In this document: positions 1 through 8,985 of the stretch, piece by piece
Numbering within the stretch: the first letter of the stretch is position 1
Layout: each line of letters begins with the position of its first letter
Assembly (NCBI RefSeq): GCF_003287875.1
Contig: NZ_QMKK01000035.1
Span: forward strand, 124,001-188,000
Source of the DNA: Martinezella tropici
GTDB taxonomy: Bacteria > Pseudomonadota > Alphaproteobacteria > Rhizobiales > Rhizobiaceae
Direction of reading: 5' to 3'
Length of the DNA: 64,000 nt
Program-made: the position numbers and the translations under genes
Notes under the pieces: generated by a model
Database searches by the model: none
Seen by the model: only the letters and a program-made list of their open reading frames with translations
What the model was told of the DNA's origin: nothing

Positions 1-669
1 CTTGACCGCATCCGTATCGAGATCCTTCCAGACCTTGGCGTAGAGATCCTTGCCGCCTTCTCCGAGCAGGATGGCATTGAACATCGATTGCAGCTGCCAG
101 GGCTGGCCGCCGACGGCAATCGGGATCAGGCCGGCCGCCTTGATCTTGTCGAGCGCGGCAAACATTTCGTCCCAGGTCTTCGGCTCTTCCGTTACACCGG
201 CCTTGGTGAAGACGGCCTTGGAATAAAAGACCCAGTTCTGGCCGTGGTCGTTGATCGGCGCGCCGTAGATATGGTCTTGAAATTGGATGGCCTGATAGAA
301 GGACGGCGTCAGAACCGATTTCCAATCCTGCTCCTTGGCGAGATCGTCGAGCGGGCGCAGAAGGCCTTGCTGGGCCAATTCGTTCATCTGCGTACCGGTA
401 TTGAACTGCATGGCCGTCGGCGGGTTACCGCCGATGATGCGGTTGATGCCGATCGGACGGGCGGTCGAGCCGGATCCGGCAATGGCGGTATCCACCCATT
501 CGCCGCCGGCGGCGTTGAAGGCCTTGGCCAATTCCTTCACGGCTGCGGCCTCACCGCCCGAAGTCCACCAATGCAGGACTTCAGCTTTCTTGCCTTCGGC
601 CAGAGCACCGGTCACGCTCGCTGCAGCCAGCGCCGTGGCGCCGACCAATGTCATCATCAATTTGCGCAT
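1..669 (-). CDS. Sugar ABC transporter substrate-binding protein (C-terminus beyond window)
   Basis: Periplasmic solute-binding protein of the family-1 sugar type; the reading frame runs off the window edge, so only about the first 223 residues are present. The start at 669 is preceded by a strong AGGAGGAGG ribosome site. An N-terminal signal peptide ends near ALA (about residue 24). The mature part begins EVLHWWTSGGE and contains GNPPTAMQFNTG and YGAPINDHGQNWVFYSK, typical of glucose/mannose-type binding proteins. It is transcribed in the same direction as the oxidoreductase and isomerase upstream, after a 210-base gap (670-879) in which I see no gene. Permeases are presumably further left. 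The substrate cannot be read from the sequence. Confidence 0.85.
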   Translation of the reverse strand, partial: MRKLMMTLVGATALAAASVTGALAEGKKAEVLHWWTSGGEAAAVKELAKAFNAAGGEWVDTAIAGSGSTARPIGINRIIGGNPPTAMQFNTGTQMNELAQQGLLRPLDDLAKEQDWKSVLTPSFYQAIQFQDHIYGAPINDHGQNWVFYSKAVFTKAGVTEEPKTWDEMFAALDKIKAAGLIPIAVGGQPWQLQSMFNAILLGEGGKDLYAKVWKDLDTDAVK

Positions 670-879
670 GCGTTCCTCCTCCTTTGATAGCGTTCTCCCA
701 ACGCCTGTGTTCAGCCGCTGCCGTCCACAGACATCGGGTGCCGAATTCAACGATCCTCCAAAACCGCGCCGCCGGGCCTCCGTTCCCAGCGGCAAGTGGT
801 CAATGCTTCCTCTGGCATTGCCCCTTCGTCAAGCCTGCAACCCGAAAGGACCGCATTTTCCTGAACTCTATAGCGCAGC

Positions 880-2001
880 CTAGGCGAAACGTCCCTCATT
901 AATTGTGCGCGCTATCGGATCCGGGCGGCCGCAACTGCTATGAATTGCAACCACGCCGCGTGATTGGGCAGAACGTTCGAAAGCCGTCATGACTTCCAAT
1001 GCGTGGAAGGCCAGTTCCGACGATACCCGATGTCGGCGCCCCGAGCGAAGGGAATCCACCATTTCGGCCGCGCCCAATCCGCGCAGGCCGAGATGGCCGG
1101 GCATACCTTCGGTGTAGGGATGATCGACCGGAATCTCCCGCCATGCATCGTCCCCATCGCGGAATATTTCGACCTTGCCGGTGAAATTGTTCGGATCCGG
1201 CGTCACCATGGTGCCTTCGGAGCCGTAAAGCTCGATCTGATTGTGCCTGTGCTTGATAACGTCGAAGCTGGTGGCGATAGTGACGGTCGCACCGCTATGG
1301 AATTCCATCACGCCGGTCAGATGCGTCGGCACCAAGACCTTGATCGTCTCGCCGCGATGCGGATCGGTCTTCACCGTACGTTCGATACGAGTGATCTTCG
1401 CCGTGCCGAAGACCTCGCGCACCGGGCCGAGCAGTGCGATCAGGTTGGTGACGTAATAGGGGCCGACATCAAGCATCGGACCGCCGCCACGACCATAGAA
1501 GAAGGCGGGATTGGGGTGCCAGTGCTCGTGGCCAGGCAAAAGCAGCATTGCCGTTGCCGAGATCGTCTTGCCGATGCGCCCTTCGTCGAGCAGCCGGCGC
1601 GTCAGCTGATGGCCGCCGCCGAGGAAGGTGTCGGGGGCACAGCCAAGCCGCAGATCCCCTGCCCGCGCGATCGCCATCAGGTCTTCCGCTTCGGCCATGG
1701 AAATGCCGAGCGGCTTTTCCGAATAGACATGCTTGCCGGCAAGCAGGGCCTTTTTGCTGATGGCATAATGCGAGACCGGCGTCGTCAGGTTGATGATCAG
1801 GCCGATTTCCGGGTCGGAAAGCATCGTATCGAGCGCCACGGCTTCGATGCCGAACTGCTCGGCGAGTTTGCGCGCCGATGCGTCGTAGAGATCGTAGACC
1901 GATTTCACGCGGATGAAATCGAACATGTGCAGGGTCGCGACATAGGTGGCGCTGATATTGCCGGCGCCGACGATGCCGACTTTCATGGGCTCGTTGCTCA
2001 T
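880..2001 (-). CDS. Gfo/Idh/MocA family NAD(P)-dependent oxidoreductase
   Basis: Sugar or cyclitol dehydrogenase of the Gfo/Idh/MocA family, about 373 residues. A Rossmann motif VGIVGAGNIS lies at the N-terminus and the family motif YSEKPLG near residue 105; a C-terminal alpha/beta substrate domain follows, with GGGPMLDVGPYYVTNL. The start at 2001 (MSNEPMKVG) is chosen over an upstream in-frame start because it has an AAGAGG site and does not run into the preceding isomerase gene, which ends 13 bases upstream. Pairing of this family with an AP-endonuclease-2-type TIM barrel is typical of pathways that oxidise a sugar to a keto intermediate and then epimerise or eliminate it; the exact sugar is unknown. 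Confidence 0.9.
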   Translation of the reverse strand: MSNEPMKVGIVGAGNISATYVATLHMFDFIRVKSVYDLYDASARKLAEQFGIEAVALDTMLSDPEIGLIINLTTPVSHYAISKKALLAGKHVYSEKPLGISMAEAEDLMAIARAGDLRLGCAPDTFLGGGHQLTRRLLDEGRIGKTISATAMLLLPGHEHWHPNPAFFYGRGGGPMLDVGPYYVTNLIALLGPVREVFGTAKITRIERTVKTDPHRGETIKVLVPTHLTGVMEFHSGATVTIATSFDVIKHRHNQIELYGSEGTMVTPDPNNFTGKVEIFRDGDDAWREIPVDHPYTEGMPGHLGLRGLGAAEMVDSLRSGRRHRVSSELAFHALEVMTAFERSAQSRGVVAIHSSCGRPDPIARTINEGRFA

Positions 2002-2014
2002 TGGGATTTGCCTC

Positions 2015-2944
2015 TTACGAAATGGTGATATCAAGCTCTGCGGCAGCGGTGCGCAGATAGCTCATGCCGCGGCGCATCTCGTCGTCGAATTCTGCCGTCG
2101 CTTCGCGAAAATGCGTCCAGTGCGAGGCCCCAGGCGCATCTTCCAACTCCAGAGTGATCGGGCCGGAATAGCCGATGGTCCGAAGTGCCGCGAAGATCGC
2201 CTTCCAGTCGATCTTGCCGCGTCCCGGCCGCCAATGGGCGTTGGTATGACCCTCGTTGTCGGAAAAATGCGTATTGAAGATGCGATCACCGAGTGCCAGC
2301 ACGACGTAATGCGGCATGTCGCCGGCCGGAAAGAGATGGCTCGGGTCGAAATTCAGGCCGAGATTGGCAGCGCCGGTGCGCTCGATCAGGCGCAGCATGC
2401 CCTGACCGGAACTGACCCAGCGATACGGGTGCGGCTCGATCGCAACCCCGAGATTGGCGGAGGCGGCAATTTCGCAGGCTCTGGCGAAACCTTCGACGAC
2501 GGCGTCATATTCGCCTGTCCAATCCCATTGCTGCTCGACCGCCGCACTCCATTCCTGCGAAATCGGCCGCTGCAGGATCGGCTTGACCTCGGACTGAAAC
2601 GGATAGGGCGTCATGCTTGTCACGACCGGCGTGCCGATGGCAGCGGCGACATCCATCCCGCGCTTGTAGCCATTGAGATCGACGGTCGAGACGGCGGCGT
2701 TTGCGGCGCGGTTGAACGGCAGATTGAAGAAGAAATTGGTGAGAATCAGCCCCTCCCCGTCGGCGATCGTCTTCAATTCACCAATGGTTTCGGGCGTATA
2801 GTAGCTCAGCATGTCCACCGACCATGCCGTCAGCTCGAACCCCTTGCAGCCGGTGCGGGCAAGCCGCCGGAGCGGCGCCTGATAGGGCGGATTCCAATTG
2901 AAGGTCCAAATTGGCGATCCGAAAAAAAGCGAGTTTCCGCTCAT
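2015..2944 (-). CDS. Sugar phosphate isomerase/epimerase-type TIM-barrel protein
   Basis: About 309 residues of the AP_endonuc_2 (xylose isomerase-like TIM barrel) family. Late metal-site segments are visible: AIEPHPY, NLGLNFDPSHLF, FNTHFSDNEG and ITLELED near the C-terminus, which carry the Glu/Asp/His ligands expected for a divalent-metal isomerase or epimerase. The start at 2944 (MSGNSLFFG) follows a GGAGGA site; a longer open frame upstream lacks support and would run into the operator region. It is the first gene of the LacI-controlled operon, directly downstream of the two palindromes at 3047-3060 and 3132-3149. Substrate unknown. Confidence 0.87.
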   Translation of the reverse strand: MSGNSLFFGSPIWTFNWNPPYQAPLRRLARTGCKGFELTAWSVDMLSYYTPETIGELKTIADGEGLILTNFFFNLPFNRAANAAVSTVDLNGYKRGMDVAAAIGTPVVTSMTPYPFQSEVKPILQRPISQEWSAAVEQQWDWTGEYDAVVEGFARACEIAASANLGVAIEPHPYRWVSSGQGMLRLIERTGAANLGLNFDPSHLFPAGDMPHYVVLALGDRIFNTHFSDNEGHTNAHWRPGRGKIDWKAIFAALRTIGYSGPITLELEDAPGASHWTHFREATAEFDDEMRRGMSYLRTAAAELDITIS

Positions 2945-3046
2945 GTCATCCTCCTCCGCCTCGGAATGCGGCCACCTGTACACGGTAGCTCCGCAGCATT
3001 GCCGAAACGACTTGCCCGCAAGCCTCCCAGCCCGCGTTCTCGTCAT

Positions 3047-3060
3047 TCGTAACGTTACGA
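3047..3060. promoter_or_regulatory. Proximal LacI-family operator
   Basis: Perfect 14-base palindrome TCGTAACGTTACGA with the central CG typical of LacI-family sites. It overlaps the expected -10 region of the promoter whose TTGACA box lies at 3079-3084 on the minus strand, so binding here should block transcription of the isomerase operon. Confidence 0.8.
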
Positions 3061-3078
3061 TCACGAAAAAGGGACATC

Positions 3079-3084
3079 TGTCAA
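3079..3084 (-). promoter_or_regulatory. -35 box of the isomerase/oxidoreductase operon promoter
   Basis: A consensus TTGACA reads on the minus strand, about 135 bases before the isomerase start. The -10 expected 16-18 bases further on falls inside the palindrome 3047-3060 and is only a weak match to consensus. Confidence 0.55.
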
Positions 3085-3131
3085 CTCGATATTTTCTGGC
3101 GCGTCGCAGCGAATTCAGGAAGAATAGGCGG

Positions 3132-3149
3132 ATTCGTAACGTTACGAAT
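3132..3149. promoter_or_regulatory. Distal LacI-family operator
   Basis: Perfect 18-base palindrome ATTCGTAACGTTACGAAT, an extended copy of the proximal site. The centres of the two sites are 87 bases apart (about 8.3 helical turns), a spacing compatible with looping between two repressor dimers of a tetramer. Confidence 0.8.
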
Positions 3150-3189
3150 ACTTTCCGGAAATTCGCTCATATTCGCGCTGCGTCATTGT

Positions 3190-4278
3190 TTAACCGTGGC
3201 GGGCCTGGCTCTGATGATCGACGAAGGCGGCACGGACGACTTCGCGCAGATCGGCCGAATCTTCGCCGGCGATCGCCCGATGCAGAAAGGCGGCCAAACG
3301 CTCGCCTATGGCATGGTTCGAATAGTGGAACGTGCTGAGCGGCGGATTGAAAAAGTCCGGCAGCGCCGTGCCGCCGTAAGTGATCAGAGCGAAGTCCTTG
3401 CCGGCCTGTCGTCCGGCGTCGCGCAGGCCGGCGAGGAACCCGAGCGCCGCTTCCTCGCTCGCGACGAAAGCGGCGCTCGCTTCAGGTTTCTGCACGGCTA
3501 TGCGCTTTGCCATCTCGCGACCATTGTCGGGGGTCGCGGAGGTAAAATGAATGCAATCGTCCGGAACATTGAGATGGCGTTCCGCAAAGGTCCTGCGCCA
3601 GCCGCGAACGAATTGCAGGCTGTAAGTGAATTGATGGCTGGGCGCGATCAGCAGCGGCATATGGTGCCCGGCATCCAGAAGCAGGCGCGCCGCCTCCGCG
3701 CCGATCACCTCATGGTCGAGGTCGATGCTCGGATGAACGCTCAAGAGTTCGGTACGGCCGAAAGTGACAAAGGGCATGCCGACCTCGAGCAGATATTTGA
3801 CGCGGTCGTCCTGCGGGGTCGTATGCGTGATGACGATACCGTCGACCGATCCTTCTTCGACGATATCACGCACCGTCGCCAAGGGATCATCGGCCTGCAG
3901 TTGCGGTGCGATCGTGGTCCGATAACCGCGCGCCTTCATGTAGCGCGAGGCGCCCTCGATCAGCGAGGCGACGACAATGTTCATCTCGCCCTCGCGCCCG
4001 AAAGGCAGCACGATACCGATGGCATGGGTCTTGCCGGTGCGAAGATTGACGCCACCGAGATTGGGACGATAGCCGAGCTCGCTTGCCGCCCGCTTGACCA
4101 GCTCGATCGTTTCCCGATTGACCTCGGGGCCTTCCTTCAAGGCGCGGCTGACGGTCGTGACGGACAGGCCGAGAGCGGTCGCAACCGTCCGCAGGGTCAC
4201 GCGCTGGCCCGCCTCCCGCCGCAAACCGCGTCCCATCGCCAGTTCCTGCACTTTCGGCAAATCATTCCGCTCCGTCAT
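3190..4278 (-). CDS. LacI family transcriptional regulator
   Basis: DNA-binding repressor of about 362 residues. The helix-turn-helix is VTLRTVATALGLSVTTVSRAL (about residues 27-47), followed by a hinge and a periplasmic-binding-protein-like effector domain (HAIGIVLPFGREGEMN, DGIVITHTTPQDD, HYSNHAIGERLA). It sits upstream of the isomerase operon on the same strand and very probably binds the two palindromes that separate it from that operon. The start is uncertain: MTERNDL at 4278 is used; MGRGLRREAG at 4236 has a better AGGA site, and an ATG at 4320 is also in frame. None changes the DNA-binding domain. Confidence 0.9.
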   Translation of the reverse strand: MTERNDLPKVQELAMGRGLRREAGQRVTLRTVATALGLSVTTVSRALKEGPEVNRETIELVKRAASELGYRPNLGGVNLRTGKTHAIGIVLPFGREGEMNIVVASLIEGASRYMKARGYRTTIAPQLQADDPLATVRDIVEEGSVDGIVITHTTPQDDRVKYLLEVGMPFVTFGRTELLSVHPSIDLDHEVIGAEAARLLLDAGHHMPLLIAPSHQFTYSLQFVRGWRRTFAERHLNVPDDCIHFTSATPDNGREMAKRIAVQKPEASAAFVASEEAALGFLAGLRDAGRQAGKDFALITYGGTALPDFFNPPLSTFHYSNHAIGERLAAFLHRAIAGEDSADLREVVRAAFVDHQSQARHG

Positions 4279-4481
4279 ATCGGCGCGAGAATGCCTGCAG
4301 CCCGACGAGGATGCAAGCACGGGCTGCGCTCAATGTGGGGGAGGGAAATGCGTGCGTGCACCGTCATTCCGAGACTCGTCACGCACATCAGAATACAACC
4401 CTAAGCATCGATATTCAGGCGACGTTCAGAAAATCAATTTTAAGCTGCGTATGTTTCATCCTTCTATCACCGGGGAATCTC

Positions 4482-4628
4482 ATGGATAAATATACGAGAA
4501 CTGTTTTGACGATCATTGCCGTATCGCTTGTCGCCATCGCCATTCAAAACACGATCACGCCGGCGAAAGCCCGCGGCAGCTGTGGCGAAGAGTCGTATAA
4601 TCCCTGCTTCGTAAAGCTCGTAAACTAA
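4482..4628 (+). CDS. Small exported or membrane-anchored protein, unknown function
   Basis: A 48-residue protein starting MDKYTRTVLT, with one N-terminal hydrophobic segment (about residues 8-23) and a short mature tail with two cysteines (SCGEESYNPCFVKL) that could form a disulfide. A GGGGAA element precedes the ATG by six bases. Small proteins of this design (an aromatic, basic N-terminus, one hydrophobic helix and a Cys pair) are familiar in rhizobial genomes, but I cannot assign a function. It ends nine bases before a dispersed repeat. Confidence 0.6.
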   Translation: MDKYTRTVLTIIAVSLVAIAIQNTITPAKARGSCGEESYNPCFVKLVN

Positions 4629-4636
4629 CGGAGGCT

Positions 4637-4735
4637 GGAGCAGTTCACCGTTTCACGGAACTGCCAAACCGCTCTATCTCTTTGTTGTCTCGCAATTCCG
4701 GACCGAAAGCCGTTTGTGCAGTTTTCCGGAATTGC
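4637..4735 (-). repeat. Dispersed ~100-base palindromic repeat, copy A
   Basis: Read on the minus strand it begins GCAATTCCGGAAAACTG and ends GTGAACTGCTCC. It matches copies B (36691-36790) and C (45878-45978) in the same order of two stem-loops: an outer GCAATTCC/GGAATTGC pair and a second arm ending in an AGCGG-type stem. It is intergenic, just after the small ORF. Confidence 0.75.
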
Positions 4736-4871
4736 TTCAACGTTCGCCGCCCAGCATTCTGAATGCCTGGATCCGCCGGCGCCTTGATGGCAGCAGATCC
4801 AAAACCATCGTTCAATATCACGGAGTGAGCATCGGCTTAACCGGAACCATCTTGGTCAGGTCTGTAAGGCG

Positions 4872-5666
4872 TCAGCTCTGGTCCGCGATCTTGCGCGCAG
4901 CCTGGATGGCCGTGCGGGCACCTGCCCGCAGCTGCGCCGTTTCCGTACCGGCAATGACCAGATCGAGGCCGAGCTTCAAATATTGCCCGGCGCGATCGCC
5001 GTCGCCGCCAAAGGCGCAGACGATCTTGCCATGGGCGCGGCAGCGCGCGAGCGCGGTTGAAAGCGCCTGGTCGATCGCAGCACTCTCGGGCGCAAGCCGG
5101 GCACCATTCGAAAGCGCGATGGAAAGATCCGATGGGCCGATGAAGATGCCGTCGATACCATCAACGGCAAGAATCTCGTCGATCGCGTCGAGCGCTGTCC
5201 GGGTTTCGACCATCGCGATGGTAACGGTCAGGCTGTTGGCGCTCTGCAGATAGTCTTCCGCGGAAATGGCGAAATGATTGAGAGCAAGCGAGGGGCCCCA
5301 GCTGCGCTCGCCGAGCGGCGGATATTTGGTCGCCTTCACCAGGGCGCGTGCGTCATCTGCGGAATTGATCATCGGCGCGATAATGGCGGAGGCCCCGGCG
5401 TCCAGAAGCCGCGATGCCGATGCGAAGTCGCCGACCGGAATGCGGGCAATTGCCGGCTTGCCGGCAAGCCGGACATGCGCAATGCCATTTGCGGCGGAAG
5501 CCATATCCCACATGCCGTGCTGCATATCCAGGACGAGCGTATCGAAATCTTCCTGCGCCAGATGGTTGACGAGCATCGCGTCGGGAATACCGACCCAGCC
5601 GGAGATCATGCCGCCATTTTCGCGGCGCTTCAGGCGTCCGGCAAAACCGTTAATGTCAATCGTCAT
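4872..5666 (-). CDS. HpcH/HpaI family aldolase
   Basis: Class II pyruvate aldolase-like TIM barrel of 264 residues, expected to cleave a 4-hydroxy-2-oxo acid to pyruvate (or a related keto acid) and an aldehyde. Visible family features are VLDMQHG (in the place of the EHAP loop), PPLGERSWGP, the metal-ligand segment AMVET and GIFIGPSDLS, which carries the second acidic ligand. Start at 5666 follows GAGGAA. It is a single gene transcribed away from the GGT-family gene. The DMQHG variant suggests a different substrate from HpaI; the true substrate cannot be read. Confidence 0.87.
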   Translation of the reverse strand: MTIDINGFAGRLKRRENGGMISGWVGIPDAMLVNHLAQEDFDTLVLDMQHGMWDMASAANGIAHVRLAGKPAIARIPVGDFASASRLLDAGASAIIAPMINSADDARALVKATKYPPLGERSWGPSLALNHFAISAEDYLQSANSLTVTIAMVETRTALDAIDEILAVDGIDGIFIGPSDLSIALSNGARLAPESAAIDQALSTALARCRAHGKIVCAFGGDGDRAGQYLKLGLDLVIAGTETAQLRAGARTAIQAARKIADQS

Positions 5667-5990
5667 CGTCTTTCCTCACCTATCCAGAACAGGCTCTGTC
5701 CTTCGAGACATCGGCCGATCACCCAATCATGAATCAACCGCATCGCTGCCCTCGACAATACTCAATTCCCGCTGTCGGACCACTCGAAAGTGATCGCCTG
5801 CTGCGCGAGAATCGGAAGAACGGGGCCTTCGCCGCTTGGGCACTCAGCGCCACCTCATATGCGGCAGCACGCAACCGAAAATCACCACTCGGCCAGTTCA
5901 TCTCTTCCATGACCGCCAAAACACCGTAAAACACTAACGACGCCGCATCGCAGACGGATGGGGGCGGGACACATGGAGAGCATCGAAACC
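5667..5990. other. Intergenic region between divergent genes
   Basis: 324 bases between the aldolase and the GGT-family gene. It must hold both promoters, but no convincing -35/-10 pair or palindrome stands out. A 66-codon open frame on the minus strand (5734-5934) has no recognisable relatives and is not called. Confidence 0.4.
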
Positions 5991-7580
5991 ATGCAGCAGC
6001 GAGATTTTTTCAAGCCAGGCCGATCTGTCGCGATCTCCGACAAAGGCATGGCGGCAACTTCGCATCCACTGGCTACACTTGCCGCCGTCGACATTCTGCG
6101 AGCCGGTGGCAATGCCGTGGACGCTGCAGTCGCCGCAGTCGCACTGCAGTCCGTCATCGACCCGCACATGACGGGTATAGGTGGCGATTGCTTCGCGCTT
6201 TACAGCGCTGGCGGCGGTACGCCGGTCGGGCTGAACGGCTCGGGCCGTGCACCGAAGAAGGCAAATCTCGACTATTTCCTCGATAAGGGCTTTAGTGCCA
6301 TCCCGGACGACAGCCCGCATGCCGTTACCATTCCCGGCGCGATCGATGCATGGTGCCGGCTGATTGGCTCCTATGGCCGGCTGGGCATGGATCGCGTTCT
6401 GGCCCCTGCAATCGCGGCTGCGGAAGACGGCTATTGCGTCACGCCGCGCGTCGAACTCGATTGGCGCCGCTACAGTTATCGTGTGGCCAAATATCCGCAA
6501 GCGGCTGCCTATTTCCTGCCGAACGGCAAGGCGCCGCGCACCGGCGACCGTATTGCCAACCCGGCGCTTGCCGCCACCCTCAGAGCCGTCGCCAGAGATG
6601 GTCGGAACGCATTCTACCGCGGCCCGGTGGCCGAGGAGATCACTGCGCTTCTTCAATCGCTGGGCGGCCTGCACGCGGAAAGCGACTTCGCGGACTACAA
6701 GGCTTTCGACACGAAGCCTATTTCCGGCAAGTTCCGTGGCCGGGACCTTTTGGAATGCCCGCCGAACGGCCAGGGCCTGGCGGCGCTGCTGATCACCCGC
6801 ATTCTCGACGGCTTCGACCTTCGCGATCCCAAGCTTTCCGAAGCCGACCGCATCCACCTGCATGCCGAAGCGACCAAGGCCGGTTACGCCATGCGCGACC
6901 AACTGATCTGCGATCCCGACCATCTCACTTTCGACATCGACGAATTGCTGTCCGATCGATCGGTCGCCGCCATGCGGGCGAAGATCAGCCTCGAGCGTGC
7001 CGCCGACACCAAGATCTGGGACGGACCGACACATCGCGACACGGTCTATGTCTCCGTCGTCGATCGGGACGGCAACTCCATTTCCCTCATCAATTCCGTG
7101 TTCATGGCTTTCGGCAGCGGCATCTATGCGCCTCGCTCGGGCGTCTTGCTACAGAACCGCGGGGCCGGCTTCGTCGTCAAACCGGGCCACCCGAACGCCA
7201 TCGGTCCCGGCAAGCTGCCCTTCCATACGATCATTCCGGCAATGCTGATGGAAGGTGGCAAGGTGCGCATGAGTTTCGGCGTCATGGGTGGACAATATCA
7301 GGCAGCCGGCCATGCCCATATGCTCACCCAGATCCTCGATCGCGATCTCGATCCGCAGCAGGCGAGCGACCAACCGCGCAGCTTCTGTTTCGGCGGCAAG
7401 CTCTCGCTCGAGCCGACCATATCGGAGGAAACCAGGCGGGATCTGGAGCGGCGCGGCCACACCGTCGACTGGGCGGATGAACCGATCGGCGGCGCGCAGG
7501 CAATCATGATCGATCACGAGCGCGGCATCCTGCTCGGCGCATCCGACCACCGCAAGGATGGCATGGCGCTCGGTTATTGA
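5991..7580 (+). CDS. Gamma-glutamyltransferase family protein
   Basis: N-terminal nucleophile hydrolase of the GGT family, about 529 residues, the usual length. The predicted self-cleavage site is before Thr351 in THRDTVYVSVVDRDG, giving a large and a small subunit; GIGGDCFALY near the N-terminus, NGSGRAP and LPFHTIIPAML are typical family segments. No secretion signal is evident, unlike periplasmic GGTs, so this resembles the cytoplasmic GGT-like acylase/hydrolase branch. The start at 5991 (MQQRDFF) follows GGAGAG; in-frame ATGs at 5973 and 5958 are possible. Its substrate could be gamma-glutamyl amides or another amide. Confidence 0.85.
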   Translation: MQQRDFFKPGRSVAISDKGMAATSHPLATLAAVDILRAGGNAVDAAVAAVALQSVIDPHMTGIGGDCFALYSAGGGTPVGLNGSGRAPKKANLDYFLDKGFSAIPDDSPHAVTIPGAIDAWCRLIGSYGRLGMDRVLAPAIAAAEDGYCVTPRVELDWRRYSYRVAKYPQAAAYFLPNGKAPRTGDRIANPALAATLRAVARDGRNAFYRGPVAEEITALLQSLGGLHAESDFADYKAFDTKPISGKFRGRDLLECPPNGQGLAALLITRILDGFDLRDPKLSEADRIHLHAEATKAGYAMRDQLICDPDHLTFDIDELLSDRSVAAMRAKISLERAADTKIWDGPTHRDTVYVSVVDRDGNSISLINSVFMAFGSGIYAPRSGVLLQNRGAGFVVKPGHPNAIGPGKLPFHTIIPAMLMEGGKVRMSFGVMGGQYQAAGHAHMLTQILDRDLDPQQASDQPRSFCFGGKLSLEPTISEETRRDLERRGHTVDWADEPIGGAQAIMIDHERGILLGASDHRKDGMALGY

Positions 7581-7638
7581 GCAAAGCACTTTCGGCGGAG
7601 GGCATGAGGTCGCCCATCCGCCGGAATTACCGGGGGCG

Positions 7639-8931
7639 TCAGATGATCCCGCCACCGCCGGCAACGGATGCCGGACGTTCGCTGGCAACCTTGCGGCGAT
7701 AGCCGCTCGCCCTGTAGGTGGCGACCGGATCGATGGCGCCGCCGGCGCGGCGGCGAGCTTCGGCCAGGATCGGCTCGACATCGGCGCGATAGGCGCGCTT
7801 CAGCGTTTCCGACGCCATCAGCGCGTCATTCGCATCCTGATAGCCGTCCAGTGCCTTACGATCGACAATCAGCGCCTGTGCGTAGGCGCGACGAATCTCG
7901 TTGGCACTGGAAATCAGGCTTTCGATCGGGTCCGTAACGTTATGCGACTGGTCGATCATATGCGCCGGATTGAAGTCGTTGACCCCGCGCCGCTCGGCAT
8001 CGACCAGTTCGTTGAAGACGAGGAACAGGCGGTAGGGCTCGATGGCGCCGGCATCGAGATCGTCGTCGCCATACTTGGAATCGTTGAAATGGAAACCGCC
8101 GAGCTTGCCGAATTGGATGAGGCGCGCGACGATCATTTCGATATTGGTATTCGGCGCGTGGTGACCGAGATCGACGAGGCACTGCGCCTTGGGGCCGAGG
8201 GTCTGCGCGACCAGATAGTTGGTGCCCCAGTCCTGTACGACCGTAGAATAGAAGGCCGGCTCGTACATCTTGTGCTCTGAAAACAGCCGCCAGTCATCCG
8301 GCAGTGCCTTGTAGATGTCGGCCATGGCGGCGAGATAGCGCTCGAAGGCCTTGGTGAAATTGGTCTGTCCCGGGAAGTTCGAGCCGTCGCCGATCCACAC
8401 CGTCAGCGCCTTCGAGCCGAGCGCCTTGCCGATCTCGATGCATTCGATATTGTGTTCGACAGCCTGGGCGCGGGTCGCAGCATCGACGTGGCTCAGCGAA
8501 CCGAACTTGTAGGAATGGGCCTGACCGGGCGCATCGGAAAAGGTGTTGGAGTTCATGGCGTCAAAGCCGAGGCCGAGTGCATCGCCTTTCGCCTTCAATT
8601 CCCTCGCATCGGCCTTGTCCCAGGGAATGTGCAGCGAAACCCTTGGTGTTGCCCGCGTCAGCTGCTGAATGACGGCGCAATCATCGAGCTTGTCGAAGAT
8701 GCCGCGTGGCTCGCCGGTGCCCGGGAAACGGGCAAAGCGCGTGCCGCCGGTGCCAACGCCCCAGGACGGAACGGCAACGAAGAATTCAGAAACTTTTTTG
8801 GTGACGGCTTCGATATCGATGCCGCGGCGGGCGAGCGTGGCGCCGAGCGCCTCATAATCGGATTTCAGCGCGGCGGCGCGCTTGTCGTTTTCTGCAGCGA
8901 CCAGATCGGGCGCAATTCTAAACTCGGCCAT
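7639..8931 (-). CDS. rhaI: L-rhamnose isomerase, rhizobial type
   Basis: Converts L-rhamnose to L-rhamnulose in the cytoplasm; 430 residues. Metal-dependent TIM barrel with FSEHKMYEPAFYST, CLVDLGHHAPNTNIE and GFHFNDSKYGDDDLDAG, the conserved segments of the rhizobial/Pseudomonas rhamnose catabolism isomerases, which differ from E. coli RhaA. It is the downstream gene of the rhaD-rhaI pair and faces away from the rhaR-K operon, the order described for the R. leguminosarum rhamnose locus. A 221-base gap containing a palindromic repeat separates it from rhaD. Confidence 0.95.
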   Translation of the reverse strand: MAEFRIAPDLVAAENDKRAAALKSDYEALGATLARRGIDIEAVTKKVSEFFVAVPSWGVGTGGTRFARFPGTGEPRGIFDKLDDCAVIQQLTRATPRVSLHIPWDKADARELKAKGDALGLGFDAMNSNTFSDAPGQAHSYKFGSLSHVDAATRAQAVEHNIECIEIGKALGSKALTVWIGDGSNFPGQTNFTKAFERYLAAMADIYKALPDDWRLFSEHKMYEPAFYSTVVQDWGTNYLVAQTLGPKAQCLVDLGHHAPNTNIEMIVARLIQFGKLGGFHFNDSKYGDDDLDAGAIEPYRLFLVFNELVDAERRGVNDFNPAHMIDQSHNVTDPIESLISSANEIRRAYAQALIVDRKALDGYQDANDALMASETLKRAYRADVEPILAEARRRAGGAIDPVATYRASGYRRKVASERPASVAGGGGII

Positions 8932-8985
8932 TCTTTCCTCCCATGTACGTCACTCAAAATATCAGCGTCTCGATCAGCTTATTCC

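Noticed and set aside
5734-5934. 66-codon minus-strand frame in the aldolase/GGT intergenic region
   Set aside because: No recognisable protein features and no ribosome site; treated as chance.
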